Assembly: GCA_900314985.1 (NCBI GenBank)
Contig: OMXL01000027.1
Span: 1-35,077 of the forward strand
Reading direction: 5' to 3'
Length of the DNA: 35,077 bases
Source of the DNA: an uncultured Prevotellaceae bacterium
GTDB lineage: Bacteria > Bacteroidota > Bacteroidia > Bacteroidales > Bacteroidaceae
The translations under genes were made by a program, and so were the position numbers. Under the pieces are notes generated by a model. That model had not been told where the DNA came from. It saw only the letters and a list, made by a program, of their open reading frames with translations, and ran no database searches. Of this stretch, positions 24,075 through 31,681 are shown in pieces. The first letter of the stretch is position 1. Every line of letters starts with the position of its first letter.

Positions 24075-26132
24075 ATGACCGACGATAAAATTCTACGCAT
24101 GCAACAGCTCGTCAACGAGTTGAACGAGGCTTCTGATGCCTATTATAACGGACAGACTGAACGCATGACCGACTATGAGTGGGATGCCCGTTTCGACGAG
24201 TTGAAGCGGTTGGAGACGGAGACTGGCACTACCCTGCCCGACTCTCCCACGCAGAAGGTGTCGGAAGATAGCATCACCGGTCAGAAGGAGGAACACGAGT
24301 TTGCGGCTCTCTCATTGGCCAAAACAAAGCAGGTTGGCGAGCTGGTGAAATGGGCCGAGCAGCGTCCTATCTGGATATCGTGGAAACTCGACGGTCTGAC
24401 GCTGGTTGTTACCTACGACAATGGCCAGCTGACCAAGGTGGTGACGCGTGGCAACGGACATATCGGTACCAACATCACGCATTTGGTGGAAGCTATCAGC
24501 GGCATTCCGCAGACCATTGCCCACAAGGGACATACCGTCATCCGTGGCGAGGCGGTCATCAGCTATGAAGACTTCGAACGCTTCCTCATGGAGAGTGGCG
24601 AAGACTATGCCAATCCGCGCAATCTGGCTTCTGGTTCGCTGTCGGTCAAAGAGCCGCAGGACATCAAAGACCGCCATATTCGCTGGATTCCCTTTACCTT
24701 AGTATATACGGACCTCGACATCAACAGCTGGGGCGCCCGCATGGACTGGCTCGATCAGCAGGGTTTTAAGACCGTTGAGCGTCGCTTAGTGTCTACGCCG
24801 GATGTTTCGTCCGTTGAAAGCGTTGTCAACGCCTTTACCAATGAGGTCACCTCCAAGCAAAACCCCTTCCCTGTGGATGGTTTGGTCATCTGCTACGACG
24901 ATACGGCCTACGCACAGACGGGCTCCATTACAGGCCATCATGCCACGCGTGCTGGACTGGCTTTCAAGTGGCAAGACGAAGCTGCCGAGACCACATTGCA
25001 GGAGATCGAGTGGTCGTGTGCCGCCAGCACCATTTCGCCTGTAGCCATCTTCCAACCCGTAGAGTTGGAGGGCACCACCGTGCGTCGTGCCTCGTTGTGT
25101 AACATCAGCGAGTGCGAGCGTCTGGGCATTGGCGGTCCTGGCACCCTGCTCAGCGTTATCAAGGCCAACAAGATTATCCCCAAAGTCATTGCCGTCACTG
25201 CTTGCGCTGGCACGTTCACCGTTCCGGACCACTGTCCTGTCTGTCATGCACCTGCTAAGGTTTCCGTCAGCGAAATCAGTGGCACCAAGACGCTCCACTG
25301 CACCAATGCCGACTGTCCTGCCAAGCAGCTGCGCAAGTTTGCACGCTTCGTCAGCAAGGAAGGCATGAACATCGACGGCATCTCTGAACAGACGCTCTCC
25401 AAATTCATCAACCTTGGCTGGGTCAGTGAATATGCCGACCTCTACGAGTTGCGCAGTCACATCCGTGAACTGGCTCAGCTGGAGGGCTTTGGCGAGAAAT
25501 CGGCATCGAATATCATGCGCAGCATCGACAAGAGTCGCGAGGTAGAGGCTCATCGTCTGCTCTATGCGCTCAACATACCGCTCTGCGGGCTTGACGTCTG
25601 CAAGCGCCTGCTCGGAGCCTATCCTTTGGAAGAATTGGTAGCGCTAGCTATCAGTGGTTCCCCCGCCACTACTCCCGACGGTTCTCCGTCGGGTTTCCAG
25701 CTCGACCTCTTTGCTCCACAGGCTTCAGAGCCCTCCGAGGTCTTTGCCCACATTGATGGCATCGGCCCTGAGAAGTCGGCACAGTTCGTGCTTTGGTTCC
25801 GCAACGAGCGCAACCTTGCCCGTTACCGTCGCCTCTTGGAGAAGCTCACCGTCACCACTCCCGACGTGTCAGCGTCGGGTGATCGCTGTCAAGGCCTCAC
25901 CTTCGTCATCACGGGCGACGTACACCACTACAAGAACCGCAACGAACTGAAGGCCTACATCGAGTCGCAGGGTGGCAAGGTGGCATCGGCTGTCAGCGGC
26001 TCTACGTCGTTCCTTATTAATAACGACGTCACGTCCACCTCTGGCAAGAACAAGAAAGCCCAGCAGCTGGGCATCCCCATCCTCTCTGAGGATGACTTCC
26101 TGGCGGCCTATGGCCTAGTGAATAATGAATAG
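24075..26132 (+). CDS. ligA: NAD-dependent DNA ligase family protein, divergent paralogue
   Basis: 685 residues with the LigA domain order: Ia (YYNGQTERMTDYEWD, 24-37), adenylation domain with Lys104 in SWKLDGL, OB fold, a four-cysteine zinc finger (CPVC, then CTNADC), HhH repeats (LEGFGEKSASNIM, IDGIGPEKSAQF) and a C-terminal BRCT domain (LTFVITGDVHHYKNRNELKA to SEDDFLAAYG). LigA seals nicks using NAD+. Some adenylation motifs differ from E. coli LigA by eye: the Glu two before the lysine is Ser102, GSLR reads GSLS, TRGDG reads TRGNG, and the lysine after DGVVV is a cysteine (DGLVIC). This could be a second, specialised ligase or a LigB-like relative rather than the essential enzyme. Two palindromes sit in frame between the HhH and BRCT parts. 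metY follows 19 bp downstream. Confidence 0.85.
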   Translation: MTDDKILRMQQLVNELNEASDAYYNGQTERMTDYEWDARFDELKRLETETGTTLPDSPTQKVSEDSITGQKEEHEFAALSLAKTKQVGELVKWAEQRPIWISWKLDGLTLVVTYDNGQLTKVVTRGNGHIGTNITHLVEAISGIPQTIAHKGHTVIRGEAVISYEDFERFLMESGEDYANPRNLASGSLSVKEPQDIKDRHIRWIPFTLVYTDLDINSWGARMDWLDQQGFKTVERRLVSTPDVSSVESVVNAFTNEVTSKQNPFPVDGLVICYDDTAYAQTGSITGHHATRAGLAFKWQDEAAETTLQEIEWSCAASTISPVAIFQPVELEGTTVRRASLCNISECERLGIGGPGTLLSVIKANKIIPKVIAVTACAGTFTVPDHCPVCHAPAKVSVSEISGTKTLHCTNADCPAKQLRKFARFVSKEGMNIDGISEQTLSKFINLGWVSEYADLYELRSHIRELAQLEGFGEKSASNIMRSIDKSREVEAHRLLYALNIPLCGLDVCKRLLGAYPLEELVALAISGSPATTPDGSPSGFQLDLFAPQASEPSEVFAHIDGIGPEKSAQFVLWFRNERNLARYRRLLEKLTVTTPDVSASGDRCQGLTFVITGDVHHYKNRNELKAYIESQGGKVASAVSGSTSFLINNDVTSTSGKNKKAQQLGIPILSEDDFLAAYGLVNNE
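25674..25693. repeat. Palindrome inside the ligA-like gene, copy 1
   Basis: CCCGACGG-TTCT-CCGTCGGG, 8-bp arms, encoding the peptide TTPDGSPSG with its left flank. A second copy with the same arms lies at 25860. Confidence 0.85.
25860..25879. repeat. Palindrome inside the ligA-like gene, copy 2
   Basis: CCCGACG-TGTCAG-CGTCGGG, 7-bp arms, in the same frame and encoding TTPDVSASG with its left flank (CACT precedes). It falls just before the BRCT domain. Confidence 0.85.
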
Positions 26133-26150
26133 TGAATAACAAATAACGAA
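26116..26150 (+). repeat. Heptamer array between ligA-like gene and metY
   Basis: TAGTGAA, TAATGAA, TAGTGAA, TAACAAA, TAACGAA: five 7-mers that include the ligA-like stop (26130-26132) and end one base before the metY ATG. Confidence 0.75.
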
Positions 26151-26151
26151 T

Positions 26152-27435
26152 ATGACCCAGAAATTAAAACCCGCCACACTCTGCGTACAGGCAGGCTGGC
26201 AACCCAAGAATGGTGAATCGCGCGTGCTCCCCATCTACCAGAGCACCACGTTCAAGTATGACAACACGGAGGAGATGGCCGACCTCTTCGATCTGAAGAA
26301 GGAAGGATACTTCTATACCCGTCTGGCCAACCCCACCAACGACGCGGTGGCTCAGAAGATTGCTGCCCTCGAGGGTGGTATCGCTGCCATGCTTACATCG
26401 TCTGGTCAGGCTGCCAACTTCTATGCCATCTTCAACATCTGTCAGGCTGGCGACCACTTCGTCACCTCTAACGAGATCTATGGTGGCACCTACAACCTCT
26501 TTGGTGTCACGCTGAAGAAGCTCGGCATCGAGTGTACCTTCATCTCTCAGGAGGCCAGCGAGGAAGAGATTGATGCTGCCTTCCGTCCTAACACCAAGGC
26601 TCTCTTTGGTGAGACCATCTCGAATCCTGGCTGTCAGATTCTCGACATCGAGAAGTTCTCACGCATCGCCCACAAGCACGGCGTGCCCCTCATTGTCGAT
26701 AACACCTTCCCCACGCCCATCAACTGCCGTCCCTTCGAGTGGGGTGCCGACATCGTCACCCACTCTACCACGAAGTATATGGATGGCCACGCCACACAGG
26801 TGGGCGGTGTCGTAGTAGATAGCGGCAACTTCGACTGGGAGGCTCATGCCGATAAGTTCCCAGGCCTCTGCACCCCCGATGAGTCTTACCACGGCCTCAC
26901 CTATACCAAGGCCTTTGGCAAGATGGCTTATATGACCAAGCTCGTCGCTCAGCTGATGCGCGACCTCGGCAGCATCCCTTCTCCCCACAACGCCTTCCTC
27001 TTGAACCTCGGACTGGAGACGCTCCATCTGCGCGTACCTCAGCACTGCCGCAACGCCCAGCGCATTGCTGAGTTCCTCGAGGCTGACGAGCGCGTGGCAT
27101 GGGTACACTATAGCGGACTGCCCTCTGACAAGAACTACACCCTGGCTCAGAAGTACCTGCCCAACGGCTCTTGCGGTGTCATCGCCTTCGGACTGAAGGG
27201 TGACCGTCAGACTGCCGTAGAGTTCATGGACTCGCTGAAGATGATTGCCATCGTTACCCACGTAGCCGATGCACGCACCTGTGTGCTCCATCCTGCCAGC
27301 CATACCCACCGTCAGCTCTCTGACGAGCAGCTGCGCGAAGCCGGTGTTGCCCCCGACCTCATCCGCCTCTCAGTAGGTATCGAGGACTGCGACGACATCC
27401 TGGAAGATATCCGTCAGGCACTCGACAAGATTTAA
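26152..27435 (+). CDS. metY: O-acetylhomoserine sulfhydrylase (homocysteine synthase)
   Basis: 427 residues, a PLP enzyme of the Cys/Met-metabolism family. It makes homocysteine from O-acetylhomoserine and sulfide. Features: YFYTRLANPTNDAVAQKI (53-70), SSGQAANF binding PLP phosphate (83-90), VDNTFPTP with the pyridine-nitrogen Asp183 (182-189), and the Schiff-base Lys208 in THSTTKYMDGHATQVGG (203-219). The later GLETLHLRVPQHCRNAQRI and the C-terminal VLHPASHTHRQLSDEQ, then SVGIEDCDDILEDI, match the sulfhydrylase branch. No SAM riboswitch precedes it; expression may come from the ligA promoter. It ends before a strong terminator. Confidence 0.93.
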   Translation: MTQKLKPATLCVQAGWQPKNGESRVLPIYQSTTFKYDNTEEMADLFDLKKEGYFYTRLANPTNDAVAQKIAALEGGIAAMLTSSGQAANFYAIFNICQAGDHFVTSNEIYGGTYNLFGVTLKKLGIECTFISQEASEEEIDAAFRPNTKALFGETISNPGCQILDIEKFSRIAHKHGVPLIVDNTFPTPINCRPFEWGADIVTHSTTKYMDGHATQVGGVVVDSGNFDWEAHADKFPGLCTPDESYHGLTYTKAFGKMAYMTKLVAQLMRDLGSIPSPHNAFLLNLGLETLHLRVPQHCRNAQRIAEFLEADERVAWVHYSGLPSDKNYTLAQKYLPNGSCGVIAFGLKGDRQTAVEFMDSLKMIAIVTHVADARTCVLHPASHTHRQLSDEQLREAGVAPDLIRLSVGIEDCDDILEDIRQALDKI

Positions 27436-27465
27436 GGATCCGTATTAGCTATTGCTACATTTCAT

Positions 27466-27504
27466 ATACAGCTAAGCCAGTGCAGGCTTAGCTGTATTTT
27501 TTTA
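27466..27504 (+). terminator. metY terminator
   Basis: ATACAGCTAAGCC-AGTGCA-GGCTTAGCTGTAT, 13 perfect pairs, followed by TTTTTTT. The strongest plus-strand terminator in the window. Confidence 0.93.
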
Positions 27505-27773
27505 TAGCTACAGCTATCTCCTCGTGAAATCAGCGTGACAGCAAAGTGAAACCAACTTGCGCACGGTTCACTCGCGCGAACCTTTATAATAAAAGGGTTT
27601 GCACACAGAAAGTGAAACGTGAAAGTTTTATTTTGAAAAACATAGCAATCTCGTGAGTGTATTAGCCTAATACGTACAACAACAATATGGGCACCGCCTC
27701 GCGACAGTGCCCATACCTTAACAATTAGTATTAGATCCTTTATGAAAAAGGGTTATTCTCAATTTATTCATCA
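27505..27773. repeat. Repeat-rich intergenic region after metY
   Basis: Contains one ACAGCT iteron (near 27505-27521), a GTGAAACC/GTGAAACG-flanked module with a palindromic core AACCTTTA-TAATA-AAAGGGTT (27579-27599) after CGCGCG, and a 9-bp hairpin TATGGGCAC/GTGCCCATA (27686-27694, 27707-27715). The modules resemble those at 34044 and 34819. No gene is visible. Confidence 0.6.
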
Positions 27774-28415
27774 TTATTTTCCTTGCCACGTCATCTCGGC
27801 AGTAAGCATTCCATGATTATGGAACGTCAAGATTCGCTTATTATCTTCAATAATCAGCTTATTTCCAGATATTTTATAGCTGATAGTAACTGCCGTTGGG
27901 TCAATCTGAGTTGAATAGTCAAAATTATCATCCGACTTAGAATACCACTCCAAAGGCATACCATAGTCTTCTGCTTGATAAGCGCCCTTGTCGCGATCAT
28001 ACCACTCAGTCTTATTCATACTCACCACAAGTTTACCATTATTATCGGTATACGTGCCACTGAAACGGAAAATGGCTCCTTCAATAATATATGTACCAGC
28101 TGGGTAATTATAATCTTCACTGGTAACCTCCTGAGCATATTGAGCTTCAGAGGCATCGGTTGTGGCATAATACCATACGGTCTTGATAGTTACTTTCTTG
28201 TCAGCAGTGAACTCATATGTAAGATAGTGGTCATATCGTGACAAGAGACCATCGCCCCATGCAGGAACGAAACCTGACCATTTTCCGACTAACGATGAGG
28301 GGGTTCCAGGATTATCTGAACCACCAGGGTTATCGTCGTCATCACTTCCACACGCTGTCAGCGTAAACGCTGCTACGAAAAGGCTTGCAAAAAGCCAAAA
28401 ATTCAGTTTCTTCAT
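27774..28415 (-). CDS. Putative lipocalin-like lipoprotein
   Basis: 213 residues. The signal (LNFWLFASLFVAAFTL) ends in the lipobox LTAC with the lipidated Cys22, followed by GSDDDDNPGGSDNPG, the acidic spacer typical of Bacteroidota surface lipoproteins. The rest alternates strands (LVGKWSGFVPAW, HYLTYEFTADKKVTIKTVWYY, GAIFRFSGTYTDNNGKLVVS, SYKISGNKLIIEDN), the lipocalin/DUF-type pattern that starts with GKWSG. No ligand can be named. It follows the 511-residue secreted protein by 39 bp on the same strand, so they are probably co-transcribed and both may be under the divergent AraC-type regulator. Confidence 0.7.
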   Translation of the reverse strand: MKKLNFWLFASLFVAAFTLTACGSDDDDNPGGSDNPGTPSSLVGKWSGFVPAWGDGLLSRYDHYLTYEFTADKKVTIKTVWYYATTDASEAQYAQEVTSEDYNYPAGTYIIEGAIFRFSGTYTDNNGKLVVSMNKTEWYDRDKGAYQAEDYGMPLEWYSKSDDNFDYSTQIDPTAVTISYKISGNKLIIEDNKRILTFHNHGMLTAEMTWQGK

Positions 28416-28454
28416 AATGATTTAAATTATAAGAGTTTAATTTATCCTCATTTA

Positions 28455-29990
28455 TTATCTAACAACGACTTTACGCACTTTACCATCACTGGTGCGCATG
28501 ATGTTCACACCACGCGAAAGACCACAACGGCCGTCAATGGTGAAATATTGCTTGGTAACAGACGATGCAGTGATTGGGTCGACTGAAGTTGCATTCTGCA
28601 CCTCAATGGTTACAACATTGGCATTCCAGCTCTCACCAGGAACCACGGTTTGAGCATTTTCCAAAGTCAACACATTCGGATAGTAAGTGTTTGCGGTAGA
28701 AGAGGTGGCACGAGCCATCACGTAATAGGGTCTCTGGAAGAGCAGAGGCGAACCATTTTCATCCTGGAAATAGACGACGCCTTCTAGAGCCTCTTCTGTG
28801 GACTTTGAAGCCACAACCGACCAATTACCATCGATATTCTGTCCAATTACATCAATAATGGTAGATACAGGATTACCTGATTTCTCAGCCTTCACTCCAA
28901 GGAGTCCCGTATAGCGGTCTGTCATCAGCTGTACCTCGCGATACCAGCCCATCATCTCATAGTGGAAGGTAAGGAAGTAAGCAGGATTGGCAAAATCGTA
29001 GATGCAATAATCATAATCTTTCTGAGGCAGACGGAACACATACTGACCAGCCTTACGCTCACTGATGCAATTGGAATCGAACTCAGCAACATTCTCATTC
29101 CACGACACTGTACGTATAATCTTTTCTTGAGGCTTTGGAATCACATAGTCAGTATTCAGAACGAAACCATCGCTGCCGACATAATCAACCGAAGCCTGAA
29201 CAGGTACACATACCACACCGGTGAGCGGATGGCGCAACATGAAGTCACAATGAACCTTGTCACCACGGACCTCGATAATCAACTGATAACCGGCATCATC
29301 AAGTGTTGGCGTATAGTGGATATCGGTAGCACCTTCTATTTTAGTCAAGTCCCAGTTGTTTGGATTGCGACGATACCACTGATAGGTAAAGTAGCCATCC
29401 TCAGAAGAGAACTCAGTGATAGTTCCACTATTATAGGTATCGGCAGAAAAACTAAGTTCATCACCGATAATCTTACCCACCATGCAATGTTCAATAGATG
29501 GCGACTCTGACCACCCCCTATAGCGAGAATACATAGAGATAGGCTGGGCAGTTACTATGTTCGACACGTAACCGTCTTTTTCTCCACCATGCAACACCAG
29601 CCGATAGTCGGTGACACCATATATATACATAGGCATACCAACAGCACGGTCTGAAAAATGTCGTGGATTGTCATTTTCCATCAGCGTAGACCATGAGCCG
29701 TCTCCATGATTTCTATATTGTATAGTATAATAATCACAGCCCACTTCTGAAACCATCGGAAAGCGCAGATTAGCCACAATATCAACATAACCATTGATAA
29801 TGAAGGGGTCATATCCCACATCAGACAAATCCAATATAGCTACCTCTCCTCCTCGGACAGGAGCCACAGCAGCAACAACAGGGAGTTCTCCCTTAGAACC
29901 TGGAACAACTTCTTCCGGTAAACGTCCGTTTTGGGCATTCACAGATAGTACACATATTAACGAAATCAGCAAAAAATAGATTTTTCTCAT
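28455..29990 (-). CDS. Secreted protein with Ig-like region and C-terminal sorting-like tail
   Basis: 511 residues with a signal peptide (IYFLLISLICVLSVNAQ). The first half is beta-rich (YYTIQYRNHGDGSWSTL, YRLVLHGG), and an Ig-like segment is suggested by TYQWYRRNPNNWDLTKIEG and IHYTPTLDDAGYQLIIEVRGD. The last residues (KQYFTIDGRCGLSRGVNIMR, then DGKVRKVVVR) match the C-terminal module seen on many secreted Prevotella proteins, close to a type IX sorting tail. The function is unknown; adhesion or matrix binding is only an analogy. Its start is 34 nt after a -7 box (30032-30025), which lies just beside the repeats facing the AraC-type gene. Confidence 0.7.
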   Translation of the reverse strand: MRKIYFLLISLICVLSVNAQNGRLPEEVVPGSKGELPVVAAVAPVRGGEVAILDLSDVGYDPFIINGYVDIVANLRFPMVSEVGCDYYTIQYRNHGDGSWSTLMENDNPRHFSDRAVGMPMYIYGVTDYRLVLHGGEKDGYVSNIVTAQPISMYSRYRGWSESPSIEHCMVGKIIGDELSFSADTYNSGTITEFSSEDGYFTYQWYRRNPNNWDLTKIEGATDIHYTPTLDDAGYQLIIEVRGDKVHCDFMLRHPLTGVVCVPVQASVDYVGSDGFVLNTDYVIPKPQEKIIRTVSWNENVAEFDSNCISERKAGQYVFRLPQKDYDYCIYDFANPAYFLTFHYEMMGWYREVQLMTDRYTGLLGVKAEKSGNPVSTIIDVIGQNIDGNWSVVASKSTEEALEGVVYFQDENGSPLLFQRPYYVMARATSSTANTYYPNVLTLENAQTVVPGESWNANVVTIEVQNATSVDPITASSVTKQYFTIDGRCGLSRGVNIMRTSDGKVRKVVVR

Positions 29991-30024
29991 AGTCGTAATA
30001 CTTATATTTTTGTTATTGATAATG

Positions 30025-30032
30025 CAAAATTA
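30025..30032 (-). promoter_or_regulatory. -7 box of the secreted-protein operon
   Basis: TAATTTTG on the minus strand, with no TTG at 19-20 nt. A missing -33 fits an activator-dependent promoter, and the 21-bp direct repeats lie directly upstream of it. Confidence 0.55.
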
Positions 30033-30057
30033 AGGAATTATAACACAACTGACATGG

Positions 30058-30091
30058 CAAAATTGCAAAAGATAGTACCAAAATTGCAAAA
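30058..30091. promoter_or_regulatory. 21-bp-spaced direct repeats, candidate AraC-type operator
   Basis: CAAAATTGCAAAA occurs at 30058-30070 and again at 30079-30091, exactly 21 bp apart, with a weaker GCAAAA at 30108. AraC-family activators usually bind direct repeats with this spacing. The site lies between the divergent promoters of 29990 and 30167. Confidence 0.6.
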
Positions 30092-30127
30092 TTACACTCC
30101 AAGAAATGCAAAAAACAAGAAAAAAAC

Positions 30128-30158
30128 TTGGAGGTTGACTGCTTATTACGTATCTTTG
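30128..30158 (+). promoter_or_regulatory. Promoter of the AraC-type gene
   Basis: TTG (30128-30130), a 20-nt spacer and TATCTTTG (30151-30158), 8 nt before ATG 30167, implying a nearly leaderless mRNA. Confidence 0.8.
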
Positions 30159-30166
30159 CAGCTAAT

Positions 30167-31297
30167 ATGATCTACGAAATATTCTCTTCATTACCATTAA
30201 TGGTGTGCATGGTAATGGTCATACAATTGACTCTTACCTACAGACGACGAACAGGAAAAGCTATCGGCTGGTTGTTGCTATGGGCTATTGCAACACTGAT
30301 ATTATACGGTTGTCATTACTTCTATTTTAACCACTATAGCATACTGATGCCATTCAGCGACACCGTCTATGTCATGGTGAACCTGATGGTATATCCCCTA
30401 TTCCTATTATATATTAGTGCCATTACCGACCGCAAGCCACTAGCACAACAAAGCAGTTTCCTTTGGTCGGCATTTACACCACCATTACTTGCAGGAGTCA
30501 TCGTAGGCAGCCTCTATGCCACCATGGATGCCCACGAAGCCAAGGCATTTATCACCAACTACCTCTACCGAGGCTATGAATCGTCACTGACAGGACTGGC
30601 ACTCATACAAGCATGGGCACACATCGTCTGCCATATCATATTTGCCATACAGGTAGCAATCGTCATCATCAGAGGATTCCGACGCATCAGGCGATTCAAC
30701 AAGACGGTACAACAACTATATGCCGATACAGAAAACAGGGAAATTGAGGAGATACCAACAATCCTTATCCTCTTTGTTGTTACCTCACTGGTCTCCACCA
30801 TAGTCAACGTGATAGGACGCCAAATCTTTGTAGACTCCATTATCATCTCATTACCCTCACTCGCATTCTCAGCACTCATCTTCGCCTTGTCATGGGTAGG
30901 CATGCATCAAGACTTTACCATCCAAGACATTCCTGAGGAACAAGAGAAGGAAACCAACGACAACAACGAAAACATCGCCGTAACGCCCAGTAACCAGAGC
31001 ATCCAGATATATGAGAAACTGGAAAGCATGATGAACGAACAACAGACATACCTGAAGAACGACCTGCTACTAAACGACGTAGCTAAACAGCTGGGAACCA
31101 ACCGCACCTATCTGTTGGCAGCACTAAACAGTTGTGCACACATGACATTCAAGGAGTATATCAACCGTAAACGCATTGCTCATGCTGAACAGTTGATGGC
31201 GCAATACCCACTAACGCCCAAAACCGAGATAGCCACACTCTCCGGCTACAACAGCATGTCGTCCTTCTACCGCAACTACAGTCTATATCACTCATAA
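30167..31297 (+). CDS. Membrane-anchored AraC-family regulator
   Basis: 376 residues from ATG 30167, 8 nt after the -7 box; the frame upstream (30128) overlaps the promoter and is discarded. Six or seven hydrophobic helices fill 1-245 (LMVCMVMVIQLTL, AIGWLLLWAIATLILYG, MVNLMVYPLFLLYI, AFTPPLLAGVIVGSLYA, HIVCHIIFAIQVAIVII, ILILFVVTSLVSTIVNVIG, SLAFSALIFALSWVG). A short acidic linker leads to an AraC-type HTH at about 290-376 (LLNDVAKQLGTNRTYLLAAL, then FKEYINRKRIAHAEQL and LSGYNSMSSFYRNY). The protein ends at LYHS, lacking the usual G-x-T/S-P-x-x-Y/W end of the domain. It probably senses an envelope signal and controls the divergent secreted-protein pair. Confidence 0.85.
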   Translation: MIYEIFSSLPLMVCMVMVIQLTLTYRRRTGKAIGWLLLWAIATLILYGCHYFYFNHYSILMPFSDTVYVMVNLMVYPLFLLYISAITDRKPLAQQSSFLWSAFTPPLLAGVIVGSLYATMDAHEAKAFITNYLYRGYESSLTGLALIQAWAHIVCHIIFAIQVAIVIIRGFRRIRRFNKTVQQLYADTENREIEEIPTILILFVVTSLVSTIVNVIGRQIFVDSIIISLPSLAFSALIFALSWVGMHQDFTIQDIPEEQEKETNDNNENIAVTPSNQSIQIYEKLESMMNEQQTYLKNDLLLNDVAKQLGTNRTYLLAALNSCAHMTFKEYINRKRIAHAEQLMAQYPLTPKTEIATLSGYNSMSSFYRNYSLYHS

Positions 31298-31394
31298 GGA
31301 AGCATCCTATCAAAGTTGTAGGTGCCGAAATAGCGTATCTCCAAGATGACATCGGGGACCTTTGATTGACGAAAAACAACTGGTGGAAATGATT

Positions 31395-31532
31395 GTGTGA
31401 CACTAATGTGAAGTGAAATGACACCACTTTCTTAAACCTCTTGCGTACACATGTATATAATAAGGTACACAGGTACGCGTAAAAGTTATAGATTTATTAA
31501 AATTACCGTCATTTGTGTCATTAGCGTCACTG
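31395..31532. repeat. Inverted-repeat element, copy 2: GTGACACTAATG arms around the conserved core
   Basis: The core (31443-31479) begins GCGTACACATGTATATAATA and is the reverse complement of the core at 5721-5757 with one difference. The arms (31395-31426 and 31505-31532) are inverted copies of a GTGACxCTAATG/AATGAC sequence unrelated to the arms of copy 1. Part of a run of 384 bp without a gene (31298-31681); the rest of it shows nothing. Confidence 0.8.
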
Positions 31533-31623
31533 AAGATAATTCAAGAATCAGGGAGAACATACCCGCGTTTTTTAAATACATGAAGAGTGTCGATTTGTCT
31601 TTAACAAGTTTTAGTAGTGTTTA

Positions 31624-31655
31624 TTTGCAAATACCAATAATTCTTGCTTAATTTG
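31624..31655 (+). promoter_or_regulatory. Promoter of the second BspA-like gene
   Basis: TTTG (31624-31627), a 20-nt spacer and TTAATTTG (31648-31655), one base from TAnnTTTG, 26 nt before the start. Confidence 0.65.
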
Positions 31656-31681
31656 CAAAGTATTGTAATTTACCTATAACT

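Noticed and set aside
24786-25553. 255-residue open frame antisense to the ligA-like gene
   Set aside because: A shadow of the GC-richer codons of the LigA-like frame, which has clear domains on the other strand.
26659-27309. 216-residue open frame antisense to metY
   Set aside because: Shadow of metY, whose PLP motifs are clear.
27686-27715. Terminator for the 27774 lipoprotein gene
   Set aside because: The 9-bp TATGGGCAC stem has no T-tract on the minus strand; left as a hairpin in the repeat region.
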